A stretch of DNA of 64,000 nucleotides. Origin: Parastagonospora avenae f. sp. tritici 18332-5 (taxonomy: Eukaryota; Ascomycota; Dothideomycetes; Pleosporales; Phaeosphaeriaceae). The notes beneath the pieces are model-generated. The model ran no database searches. It had not been told where the DNA came from and saw only the letters and a list, made by a program, of their open reading frames with translations. Of this stretch, positions 9,352 through 20,189 are shown one piece after another. Within the stretch, counting starts at the first letter, position 1. Each line of letters opens with the position of its first letter. A program made the translations under genes and the position numbers. The stretch covers positions 310,001-374,000 of the forward strand of contig JAFJTR010000018.1 of the NCBI GenBank assembly GCA_022559985.1, in the 5' to 3' direction.

Positions 9352-10811
9352 CTAAGAAGATAGGGAGACGGACAAAAGACGTATGGGAGCAGTGACGAGT
9401 CAAATGCAGCTACATGCCGAGATACGCTAAGCTATCCCGATCTTTGCTCACATCCAAGGCGATAAACAGACAGCATGCGCCCTCGCTCTCCATGCTACAT
9501 CATACGTAGGTAATAACCCTAGATCTTCATGTAATTACACCGAGGTTCAAAAGCGGTGAGCCAGCAGGCCAATGCAGCGATCGAGGAGACACGACCGATT
9601 GGCATCTATCCCAGTCACTGCGTAACGCATTGTATTCGGGCCTAATGACGTATATCAATATCTGGACATGGAGAAGTTAGAAATTTACTTCTCATCCTAT
9701 GTATCGCTAACCGTTACACGTCTGTGTTCTCCTTGTCATCTCTTTCTCGGTGCTAGACTCTTTCAGAACGATTTCAGCCGTGACTACAGTACACTATCCG
9801 AAGTACCATCTGAACACAATTTCAGTCTTCTGCTAAGCTTTCGAAAGACTCACCGCTTTGGTACGCGCAAAGGAGGAGATGGGCAGGTAGCTACCTAGGT
9901 AGTCTGGTAGGCTTCAGCCGAATTGGCAAATTCTATAATGGCATGCCGACCACAAGTACGAGGGCAGATGCTTCGTCAGAGGGCTCTGTGCTTTCTCCCC
10001 GGAAGACCCCCGGAAGACCGTTCGCGCCTAGATCCCGCTTCCGCATCCGTTACTCGGCCCGTTCATCTCATTGGCCCGCCCCTTCATATCATAAGAGGTA
10101 GCTGTTATGGATCCGGACTTAACGCCACTTCAATTTTCCGAAGTGGACTGAATTGTATCCAATCTCTACTTCAGAGCGGACCGAATCTGTTGCCCCTTCT
10201 TAGCGCTTACAACGGAATGATACAAGCATAAGCGAGAGAAGAGAGGGAATTCTGAATCCCTGTTCAGTGGCTATACGGGTTCCTTTTCGGACCATACGTC
10301 GCTACCTACCTAGGTAGCTATGTACCGTCATAAGCACCACCTCGAGGTAGAGCGTTCTTGACATAGAGAGAACCGAGCCCTGTGATGAGATTTGATTCTT
10401 TATCGGACCTGCATACTTTTCTGCGGACTGGATACAGTTATCTTGGCAAACGGACCAATTGATCCAAGTCTGAACGGCAGTAGTTGTCACGAACAGGCCG
10501 AGTGATCTGCCCATGCCCAGCATTCCAACGGACAAAACGGTGGGGTTTATTCTCCGCTGAGCCAAGTGTACCATGCAGCATATTTTTTTCCGTGGGAAGG
10601 AGCTCAGTGACGTTCCGCAGTAGTTTATCCCATGCCACAGTTTCTGATACACTGCCTAAACATAATAATATAAAGCGTATTACATACTATGTCATCGAGC
10701 CGTAAGAAGGCTGAAGGCTCGATTTTACGTTCACACTCCCTATCCATACTTTGAGCTTTCGGAAAATTGCCTCCGGCTCACTTATCACTTGTCTACTTCG
10801 TGGCGTATTCG
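9352..10811. promoter_or_regulatory. Bidirectional region between P450 and prenyltransferase
   Basis: This 1.46 kb region lies between divergent starts. It holds GATCCAAGTCTGAACGGC (10461-10478), which matches the methyltransferase promoter motif at 17 of 18 bases. It also has CGGACC at 10177, 10288, 10404 and 10451, a hairpin (CCACTTC...GAAGTGG, 10125-10146), and two copies of CTACCTAGGTAG near 9890 and 10310. There is no coding potential. It is probably the shared control region of the cluster. Confidence 0.5.
9886..10323. repeat. Possible MITE-like element with CTACCTAGGTAG ends
   Basis: TAGCTACCTAGGTAG occurs at about 9888-9902, and its inverted form occurs at about 10309-10321, bracketing about 430 bases without coding potential. 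The motif is itself palindromic, so the ends could be read as direct or inverted. I could not see a clear target-site duplication, so this is tentative. Confidence 0.25.
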
Positions 10812-12217
10812 ATGATGCTTTCTCAGCTTGATTGCGCTCAAGGAGCAGCTGAATTACGCCGTAACGAGATGATTGATTCGGCGTGTCTCAATGCTACTGA
10901 GCTTTCGGTCTGGCACCAAGTCGAATCAGAGCTCCATTGCTTAGAAAGCACACAAGGTCAGCACTGGTGGAGAAACCACACAGGAAAAGCTCTTGCTGTC
11001 CTCCTATACAATGCCGGATATTCCACCCACATTCAATACCGACATCTGAGATTCTTTGCTGGGGTAGTTGCACTATTTCTGGGTGCTTCGCGGGACATAC
11101 CTAGATGCAAAGGCCCTGTGTGGCCGAGCTTCATGACAGATGACGGCGACCCGGTCGAATTGAGCTGGGACTGGGGAACCGGTGAGAAACCCCCAGTAAT
11201 ACGATACTCCATCGAACCTATTGGGCTACAAGCGGGCACTTCGCTCGATCCAACCAACTCCCTGGCTGGTCCTGCGTTTCACAAGCAGCTGGTTAGGCGA
11301 CTACCGGAGGCAAGACTGGAGTGGCACAACCACTTCGCTGATTTCTTCATCAACAGCCCTACCATATATTCCGGTGATACGATTGATCCGGTCGACCACA
11401 ACACGAGCATCTTTTATGCATTCGATCTCTCACCATCTGAGATCACAGCAAAATCTTACTTTTTCCCCAAGACCAGAGCAAGACTTGAACATCGCTCAAA
11501 CCTAGACGTCCTCTCCGAAGCCATACGTACTGCACCTTACGTCACAAAAGACAACTTGAAGGCTTGGTCCACCTTTTGTGGCTTCGCATCCGAGCCAGCG
11601 AATGAAACCCTGGAACATGAGATGGTTGCCATTGACCTCATCCACCCTCTGGAGTCACGGCTGAAAATTTACTTTCGCTGCCGCGAAACCACTTTCGATT
11701 CGGTCACCAGCATAATAACTCTAGGCGGTCGGATGACCAATCCCAGCTTACTTCGTGGGCTAGTAGATCTCGCGCGAATCTGGGACCTTTTGTTTCACAT
11801 TCCTGTTCCGCTGAGCCAGCCACTGAAACACTCTGGCCATCGAACCGCAGGAATACTCTACAACATTGAGTTTCGTATTGGAGATGCCATGCCAGTGACG
11901 AAAGTTTATCTTCCTGTTCGACACTACGCACAAAGCGACAAGAATATCATTCGTGACTTGGATAAGTACTTTCGATATCACGGGAGAGGCGAAGCTATGG
12001 AAGATTATGTCAAGACTATGCATACACTTTTGTAAGTCACTCTTTCTGGTAGAGTTGCGTAATCTCTTGTCAGAAACTGACTTATCTCACTTTTTCTAGC
12101 TCGAAAGACTCGTTACAAGCACGTGCGGGAGTACATACTTACATAGGATGCTCAGTTCGACCGAACGGGCAATTGAGAGTCGTATCCTACTTCAAATCAG
12201 ATAAGCTGCGCTTGTAG
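10812..12217 (+). CDS. DMATS-type aromatic prenyltransferase
   Basis: A soluble enzyme of the dimethylallyltryptophan synthase superfamily (ABBA fold), which transfers a prenyl group to an aromatic substrate without a DDxxD motif. Exon 1 is 10812-12031 and exon 2 is 12100-12217, with a 68-base intron. The protein has about 445 residues, the normal size. Family signatures in order: HWWRNHTGKALAVLLYNAGY, then DPVELSWDWG and RYSIEPIG, then FYAFDLSP with AKSYFFP, then SRLKIYFRCRETTFD with TLGGR, and LYNIEFRIGDAMPVTKVYLPV. I chose ATG 10812 because no in-frame ATG precedes it closely and it leaves a normal N-terminus; a later Met is possible. The substrate could be tryptophan, tyrosine or a cinnamate-type acid. 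The ammonia-lyase neighbour favours a phenylpropanoid or its amino-acid precursor, by inference only. Confidence 0.9.
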
Positions 12218-13569
12218 TGTACAGTTGCGCGCAATGAGATTTTGCGGAGGTTTACATGGAGGTATTCATCACCCAACAATGACGTGCACGAAAGTGTTCG
12301 TGATATGAGATAACGACGATTTCTACAAAAAATCGCCTTGTGAATCGAAACTGAGACGCGTATGAGGTCTTTTGCTGATGCACGTAGAACGAAGAGGGTA
12401 GCTTATAGGACCTCAAAACTCATACCCGACCCCCAAAAAATCGAACTATACGTCTCCAAACATCTCAGTTTAAGGTGGCGTTCTACTCTGACCTGTTCAT
12501 CATCGGGCCATCCTATATTCGGTCTCCATCACCTAGGCTGCATTTTTCCAATCCTGAGCTACAACAAGGCTACATAAACATACATCGATGTCAGGGCATA
12601 GTGTCGTATCTCCAATGCTTGCCGTGTACGATAGCCAACTTTGTCAGCCCTGAATCCGCACGCCCTCTCCTTCTCGCTTCAGCACCACCACTCAATCTAC
12701 CACCGACATCTCCGACTTGCAAAATTCTCATATCACTCTTGAGACTCCAATCACCACCTCATGCGGAAATGCCACAGACCCCAACACCTAACCCCACGCA
12801 CACCCCTGGTTTTCCCCACGCGCCCTACCAGGGTCCACGAGGCTGATGCAAGCCACGCCTAAACCGTCCCCGGTAATCCATTGCCGAAGTAAGCAAAAGG
12901 CAAATCCGAGTTTACGCCTTGTCGCTTCCTCGCTTAGCCTCGTCGTTGTGTGCATGATCAGATCGATTTAGATCGATGCGGTGGGGGCAAGGCGGAGGAG
13001 TTTTCCGGTCTCGATTGAGCAGGGGTTGTAGTTTAATGGGGCTGGGGTAGCGGGCTGCGTGTGGACTTGTCGCTTATCGGGTTGCTATTCGCAGTTCAAA
13101 ATGGGACGTTGAAAAGCCGAAATTCGCGAATGAGTATTGGTCACGAGGAGAGCATGGACGTCTAGAAATCTGAAGTTTGATGTATACACGCTGCTGCATG
13201 GAGTTGGGGTACAATGCTTAACTGATTCTAGGGGTGGCTGCAGGTACATCTCAAAGCGTATGTAGTACATGGTTTGGGATCCATGGTGGCTATATAACGC
13301 CATGGTTCAAGAAAGACAGCCTCCGCGTCATGCAATGTGCTTTTTCGCGCCGTACTCCGCAATGCTTGAGCAAGAAAACAAAGGTATGAGATGGCGGAGA
13401 TGGCGCTATTGATAGCGTATCCAAAATCGTAAGATAAACCAAAAGACGACATGATCCAGATTCTGAGAAAAGATGTCATGTTCCAAGGGCCGTAATGCAA
13501 GAAGCTGAATGTGTCGGTGCTGAAACGCTCTCTCTCTCCAAGTAGGGAAGTGTCCCAAGGACCAGCACC
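12218..13569. other. Intergenic between prenyltransferase and TSC1, convergent
   Basis: This 1.35 kb stretch between convergent 3' ends marks the border between the accessory region and conserved genes. Short open frames (such as 12475-12846 on plus) lack ATG starts or family resemblance. I see no RNA gene or transposon remnant. Confidence 0.4.
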
Positions 13570-16500
13570 TCACATGATGCCTTTCAGTCCGCGGAAGCCC
13601 CCTGTCTTCGTTGAAGTAGGCTTCTTGGGCTCCTTATCTTTCTTTTTGCTGATATTCTGCGCGCCACCTATGAACCTATTAGTATCGACGTTCCACAAGT
13701 TCAAAAGGAGTTACTTACCACGACCGTAGTACCGCACCTCCGATTTCGGATCCACCTTGTCCTTCTTATCTTTGCTTGCACTACCTTCGGTGTCGACAGA
13801 GTAACTACTCTTGCCGCTGGATTGAGCAGTTGCGCTACCTTGTGCTTGACTCTGAAACTGCGCATTGAGTGAGGAGTCGTATGCGCCGGAGAAGTCTGGC
13901 CCGGCAAAACTGCCGCCGAATCCGGGGTAGGGTGAGGGAGCTGTATGTGATCTTTGTGTCTTTTGACCGGGCTCTGTTCGCGCTGGACGGCCGGGCAACG
14001 CGTTGGAAGTTGGGCTTGTAACAGAGTTCGGAGATTGGTAGTCATGAAACTGATCACGCTCCTCACTTGGTGATACCTCCGTGGTAAGACGAGGTAGATA
14101 TCTCGAGTTGTAATTGTTGCTAGTTTGTTGCTGGCTTGTACTGGCAGTGCGTCCAAGACGTGCCTTCTCAAAGTCAAGATGGCCCGACTTCTCTTGGCTG
14201 CGGTACCGACCTTGCTCTGCTTCGTGTTCGGCTTCGAGATCGTGATATCTTATTTGCAGTTCGGTGTGCTGCTCGAGCAGGTGGTAGTGTGTCTTTTTAA
14301 GCTGCAGCAGTTTGGCCTGACTAGCTGCAAGCGCTGAATCAAGCATTTGCTGCACCGAAGAAGGGAGCTGGCCAGGCCTACCCGTGTTGCGTTCGGATAT
14401 CTGCAAGCGTGTCTCGAGCTCCATGATTCTCCGTTCGTAGGCTTTGATGGAGCGTTCCCGTTCCAGCTCCCGACTGTTCAAGCGCATGTTGGAGATCTCG
14501 AGATCATTGCGCAAGTCGTTGCGTTCTTGCATCAGCGCATGGAGCTCCTTTCTTTGATCTTCTAGTGTCATAATTTTCTCTTGCGCTGCCTCAAGATCCC
14601 GTTGTAAATTGCTGTAGTCTTCTAATTCGTACTCCAGGGCTCGTGTCCTCTGTTGAGCTTTGATCTGTTCTGCTTCTGCCTTCTCCACGATCTGCTTCAG
14701 ATGCTCATAGTCCGATTTGGTCCGCTGGAGCTCGTAGCGCAGGCTGTTTTCCTCGCTATGCCAAGTCTTCTCACTGTCGCGGTATGTCCGCACTTTGGAG
14801 CTCAGATCGTTTTCCCATTTCTTAGATTGGTTTCGACTGGTGAGCGTTTCCTTCTTCAACTGAGCATACAGCTCGTTGGCCTTGGCGAGCCGTGCCTTCA
14901 GTGTCTTATTCGTGTTGATCAGGTTCTGGGTCTCTGCTTCGGCAGTCGCCTCCTTAATGTGCTTGCGTTGTAGCTGACCGATGTGAGCTAGATGCTGTAG
15001 CTTCAGGTAACGTTCAAAGTTGAGGTCGTTCCGGAGGAGCATAATCTCGCGCTGCAGGGAAGCCATAGTCTGGCCCCGGAAGTTGGCGTTGGTCGGTGGA
15101 CTAGAAGTCGTTAAAGACTGCACAAAGTTATCTAAACTTGGCTGCTTTGCGACGTTTGCCTGCGGTGTCGCCAACGGTGCTCCCAGTAGGTCATGAGCCT
15201 TGGTCTCGTTTGCTGGTGGGAGTGTCGGCGAGTCCATTGCATCGTGGGCTTGGAGTAATGGCGAGGGTGATTTCTTGGACATGGGTGGTATATCAAATGT
15301 CTGCGGCCCATCCGGTCCCTCGCTTGGGGATAGGAACATGGTGGACTGAGTATTGCGCCAGCTCGCGTTAGAGTCGTTGGCTGTGGTGCCATCATCGTCG
15401 AGACTGAATTGCGTGGGATCTTGAGGAATGGGCGGTACAGGTATGGCAGGCAATGCAGCGCTTGGTGGTGGACCAGGATCCTCGAGTGTGGACGAGACGG
15501 CTACGCAGAGGTCCATACACTCGGTGACGACGTCGGCAGGGTCGCTCTTCAGCCATCTGTTCTCGCGTAGCTCATCTTCAGCGGTGGTGCTGAACATGTT
15601 TGGATGTAGCAAATGAACGCGGCGGTACGGTTCTGTCCGGCTTTGAATCAGATCTTGATCAAGGTCAAAGTCGCGAGCACCCGGGAAGTTCAGCGATTTG
15701 AGAAACTTTCTCGGTTTGCGGACGAAGCTCATAAAGTTCAATGGGAAAAGGCCATAAAGAAAGGTGAAATAATGCATGAGTGTCGGCGGAGACGAGTCTG
15801 GATACTCCATAGATTGCAGTACTGGCTCCCATGCTTGTTCGGACTCTCCTTCGTCATTGTCGCTCTCTTCTTGGCTGTCATCGTCCTCGTCGTTGGCATC
15901 ATCGGGCCTCGGCTCCTCGGCGCTACCCAGCCTGTCCCAGCATAGGACCCTAGAAAATATCAAGAACATCTTAGGAAGGTGGTTGTCCGAGAGTAAAGAT
16001 GCACAGATGTGGGGCAAAAACATGATGAGAACTACGAGCGCGAGCTCGATGACTGTGGAGGATGAGTCGATAAGGAGGCACTTTTCCAAATGCTGGATAA
16101 GTGGAGTCTCAAGGACGAGATGCAGATGGGGAGGCTGCAGACGCACGAAGGCGCTGAGCAGATTGAGTGCTTGTATGCGATACTGTTTTTGCACAAACAG
16201 CTCGTCAAGAGCAAGTAGAAGGGCCTGGAACGATTAGTGATGCAATTCACATGTGCGTTGAGTGAAGGTACCTTTGGCATCTTGCGCCCGAAGGCTACCA
16301 GGACTGACTCCAGCTCCTGCGCCAGCAACTCGTTCCCTGGTGAGATGGTGTCCTCGGCCACAAGGGGCACGTTGGTCCTCGCAACATAGGCATCTAGGAT
16401 CCTTTTGGTGAAGAGCTTCGATAGGCGTGAATGCTCTCCATCTTTGTCAGCTTCCGCATCGAACACCAGGATGCTCAGCACGATTTCTCTAGCATCCTCA

Positions 16501-16920
16501 AGTTCCTGTCGCTTGTGGCCCGGCGCATCAATGGTGGGCTTCAGTACCAGGTTCCACCACGTAGTCAGCCGCGCTTCGCCAATGATGGCGGGTCGCACAC
16601 AGCGCAGAACGGCCAGAAAGGCGTCATGCTTCTCTGGACTCGGCGCGACCTGACGTTGGTACAGGGTGTGGAGGTCCTCGTGGAAGCGCTGGGAGTCGTG
16701 GTCGTCGATGTTGTCATAGCGCTCGAGGAAGTTCTCGATGGTGGCGCAGAGTTCGTCGGGTAGTGGGTAGGGAACGTTGGGCGCAGTGAATGTGGTGTTG
16801 AGAGCCTTGACGGTCTCTCGCATAGATCTTCCACATCCGTCAGCATGCACATTCGGCAGCCCTCGCTCTGAGCGAGAAAGGTTATGCAAGAAAGGGCTGC
16901 GCGACTTACCCAGCCGACAT
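13570..16920 (-). CDS. TSC1: Hamartin homologue, TSC1 subunit of the tuberous sclerosis complex
   Basis: TSC1 stabilises TSC2, the GTPase-activating protein for Rheb, and so restrains TORC1 at vacuole or lysosome membranes. Four exons: 16910-16920 (only 11 bases, encoding MSAG with the next exon), 16272-16827, 13719-16224 and 13570-13667; introns 82, 47 and 51 bases. The sum is 3171 bases, or 1056 residues. The N-terminal helical-repeat hamartin domain runs through ELFVQKQYRIQALNLLSAF and FLPHICASLL, with the fungal hallmark YFTFLYGLFPLNFMSFVRKP. A disordered Ser/Pro region follows, then a long coiled coil (roughly residues 600-910, rich in E, K, R, L, Q). The C-terminus is a basic tail (KKKDKEPKKP). 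The tiny first exon is supported by a good donor and by phase. Confidence 0.88.
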
Positions 16921-19189
16921 TGTGTCGCGTGTGTCTTCCAATCACCAAGAATAGGCTTCAGCTCTCATTGGCGCACGTTAAGCTAACAGTTAAGACAGTG
17001 TAGACTATGGTGCAGCTGCCAGGCGGCGTCGAGCGCTCAAAAGACGACGGTACAGGACGGATGATCCCGGGAAGTTCCAACTTTAAGTGAGCATGTCACT
17101 GCGTCTGCGTAAGGCGGGTCGTATGTGCGCAGCCAAAGCTTGTGATATGCGAATGCGTGGGGTGAATGGCGAGGAAAGCGGGCAGCAGATATGATCAGTG
17201 CACATGCCTCGAGATCCGGCCGTCATGATGCTTTTGTGGCAATACCCTGCGTACTCTTGATTTTTGAGTCGCCTATTCTCCTGACCCAAAAGGCGCGCCA
17301 AAAGTAATTCGCGTTTGACTGCTGCATGCCATCGCTTTGCGGAGGTTCACGTTCGTGTGCACGTTTCGACCGAGGTGCATGCGCCAAGCCGGCAAGCACA
17401 GTCCGTGCACCTCTTGCGTCTTGAACAAGCCATCCCAACGGCTCGACGCTGCATCAAAGTCATCTGCTTTTTCGCTACACCCCTGACGTCTCCCACTTCC
17501 CAAAGGCCATTCGTGCAATTGCTTTCATGTCACCCCGGACGCCGTATCTCGATCTGACCATTGATGGGTGTACGAGCAGGGGCTAGCAAGCTCACTGAAA
17601 GTTGTCATCAGCATGCAGAGACTATTGGCCAATCGATAGTACATTGTTTTGAGCCCATGTATTTTCGCCGTGCTTACTGCGCCGTCAGCAGTGGGTTTGT
17701 ATGCGACTCCGAAACGGCCGAGCCAGTTTGTGTCTGCGCGATGCTCAGAGGAGCTGCCTCGCCTCCTCAGGTCACCTTCAATTCTAAACGCACTGCATGT
17801 TCTGTTCCCCACGGATCTGCTCCCCAGCTCCTGCAAGTTTCGGCCGCCTCGCCGAGGATTTTCGCGAAGTGCCTCCGGTCGGTAACTACTGACTAGGTAC
17901 ATAAACGCTTTCTCGTCTTGCACCCCAGCTCAAAGTGCCCGCATGGCTTCGATGGTCGCAGCGATCCAGATATCGGGGCTGTTGCGGGTTCCCGGTCGAA
18001 GGTCGCCCAGATATCATTCGTTACCAGTCACGGCAGTGTCCTCGAAATTACGTATCTCAACGATGCCGTTATCTATGCCTGCTCGGACGAGGTCCCTGAT
18101 TGTATAAGGCACAGCTTGTCCCGAGATGGCCCCTAGCTCCAACCTTGACGATCTTCACAAACTTTCAGGCGCTCCAGCACAGTCAGGTAGCATAATTCTA
18201 GCAACCTTAGGCCTCGCTTTAAGCTGCCTGGCTATTCGTTGCCAGCCTCGTGTGCTTTTCGGCGCTTGCGGGCTCGCCCTCAAAGTATACGGATCGCGCC
18301 GCAAGAAGCTCGATATTCAATGTCGCCAGTTGCCGATACCGAGAGCACGGAACATTTGCTGGACCCTTGCTGCTGTTCCTGCATTATCAGCCACCAATCA
18401 CTTTGTTCAACCTTCCTGTCTAGGGACACATGTCGTGTCTTCTCCGACACTGTAAGCTGTGTCACTATGGTCACGACTCAGTTTGATCATTTCGATAAAG
18501 GGGTGACCAAGATCGCTTGTAGTCAGATCCGGTCACGCCACAGCCTCAGGCTTGGATGAAATATTCGGCCCCCACGTATCATTCATGCTCTGAAGTATTA
18601 AACTATGGAACAGAACGTTGACTCTATCATTGGAAGTACGGTTGCCGACAGAAGCATTGAATGTCAGATCACGCGATGCAAGGGCCTTGCTTTAGTGTAT
18701 GCTGTCGCACAAGCAAGGTGAGAATGTCCGATGCAGTGTGCTATGGCTTATCTTTCTATATCACCGCCCTGCAGGTCACTCGAAACCGATCGATATGTTC
18801 ATCACGAAAGCTCCGTCCCGTGTCCTTGCGTGAGGCACAGTCGCATTGTCGATCCTTCGAAACACCGGGAAAATACCATCCTGGTGCGGATCCGCTGCGG
18901 TCCTGCAGCAACGTTGCTGTCGCATACGAGGTCACAGTACAGCGGCAAAAGTCGAGCGAGCGCAGGGTTCATTATAGACGAGCGGTCGCACACCAATGAA
19001 CTACTTTGACACATGCTAATCGACAAAAGAATGACCTCGTAGAGTCATGGATTTCTGGAATCGAATGTCTGTTTCTTTCGATGACTCGCTTACAGATCAT
19101 GCCCGTTTCAACCCAGTTGCACAGTGACGCCTCAACACCATCGGTTCACACGTCTTCACGCCACGCCCCAGAGTCCAACGCCAGCAAAA
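16921..19189. other. Long intergenic region (2.3 kb)
   Basis: No convincing gene is visible between the TSC1 start and the small mitochondrial-type gene. The longest ATG frame is 18126-18455 on plus (109 codons), which has a hydrophobic stretch but no family resemblance. I saw no tRNA-like or 5S rRNA sequence. The left few hundred bases should contain the TSC1 promoter. Confidence 0.4.
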
Positions 19190-19537
19190 CTATTGCTTGT
19201 CGCCCCGCTCATGAAGCCCGTCCTTTCCACCTTTGACCTCCTCGCTACCACCAATACCCGTCGTCCTCGTAGGCTGCGCCTGGGGGTCCGGTTGCTTCGC
19301 CGGATGGTCGTCGCCAGTCTTGTGCTCATCTTTCGACGCAGAAGATTTCTGATCAGTGTGCTGCGGGCTGGATCGCACCTCTGCGTTTGGCGCAGCAGAC
19401 GAGTTTTTGTCTGGATCCGGTAGGTTGGAGTCGGGCTTATCGCCCATCAACTTGTAACGCAAGGGTGTGGTACTGAACGTCCGGACTGAGTTTTGAAGCG
19501 GCAGGCGCTGCGCGGCGCAGAGTCTGAGGTGAGCCAT
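19190..19537 (-). CDS. Small hypothetical protein with mitochondrial-type N-terminus
   Basis: A single exon encodes 115 residues from ATG 19537. The N-terminus MAHLRLCAAQRLPLQNSVRT is basic and amphipathic, and the FSTTPLRY that follows resembles a mitochondrial presequence with a processing site. The rest is hydrophilic and low in complexity (DKNSSAAPNAEVRSSPQ, KTGDDHPAKQPDPQAQP), ending in a glycine-rich GIGGSEEVKGGKDGL. Short fungal proteins of this plan are common and mostly uncharacterised. I infer mitochondrial import but cannot assign a function. It is divergent from the esterase to its right. Confidence 0.6.
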   Translation of the reverse strand: MAHLRLCAAQRLPLQNSVRTFSTTPLRYKLMGDKPDSNLPDPDKNSSAAPNAEVRSSPQHTDQKSSASKDEHKTGDDHPAKQPDPQAQPTRTTGIGGSEEVKGGKDGLHERGDKQ

Positions 19538-19880
19538 TACGGAATCGTATTTGTTTGGGATATGGAGTGGTGTGTGTTCGACTGTTGGTGATGGGCATTG
19601 CGCAGAGGTAAAGCTGTGACCTCATCATTACCGCGCAAAATTATCCACAACCGCTCGTTTGCGTTAATCTTTGCAGATCATAATAGCGTATTAGTATACA
19701 GCAATTGGACTTTTGTGCATGTCGCTGCTCACGTGCTTCAGGACACTAGCGTCCTGTCAAATTTACATTCGGCTAGACCCAAGTCGCGCTTCATGACTGC
19801 ACAACGAGCATTCAACCATGCAAGCTAACCACATCTTGGCAAACATCATGTTCAGGTCACTACGTAAATTCGAGCAAGAC

Positions 19881-20028
19881 ATGTCAGCGCTGCCAAATAG
19901 CAATCGATTGCCCGAAATTGTCCTGTTCGGCGACAGCCTGACGGAATGGAGCTTTGACGACTCCACCCAAGGCTTCGGCTTGCATCTTGAGAAGCTGTAT
20001 GCTGGGAAAGCGAGGATCTTTAACGAAG
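19881..20028 (+). pseudogene. Duplicated first exon of the SGNH esterase
   Basis: This exon encodes MSALPNSNRLPEIVLFGDS and then LTEWSFDDSTQGFG, closely matching the first exon of the downstream gene (20190-20328). It ends with NEG in the same phase before a GTAGGT donor. After it comes sequence resembling the downstream intron and a degenerate micro-exon (GACATGCAGG near 20067-20077), but no body of the gene. It is either an alternative first exon spliced into 20389 or the remnant of a tandem duplication. An upstream in-frame Met at 19849 would extend it. This copy keeps the classical GDS block, unlike the downstream one. Confidence 0.55.
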
Positions 20029-20189
20029 GTAGGTATTCATCTTTGTCACTTTGTTGGAGTGAGGACGGACATGCAGGGTATGACGGAAGAGGTTAGATTG
20101 CATGCGCTGTTCATATTGGGTTGCTACCTGTTGTCTGGCGCAGACAAATAAAAGCACCAGCAAGTTTCCGAGTTTTGTGACAAAGCAAG

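Noticed and set aside
18126..18455. 109-codon frame with a hydrophobic stretch in the long gap after TSC1
   Set aside because: No family resemblance, and several equally long overlapping frames occur nearby.
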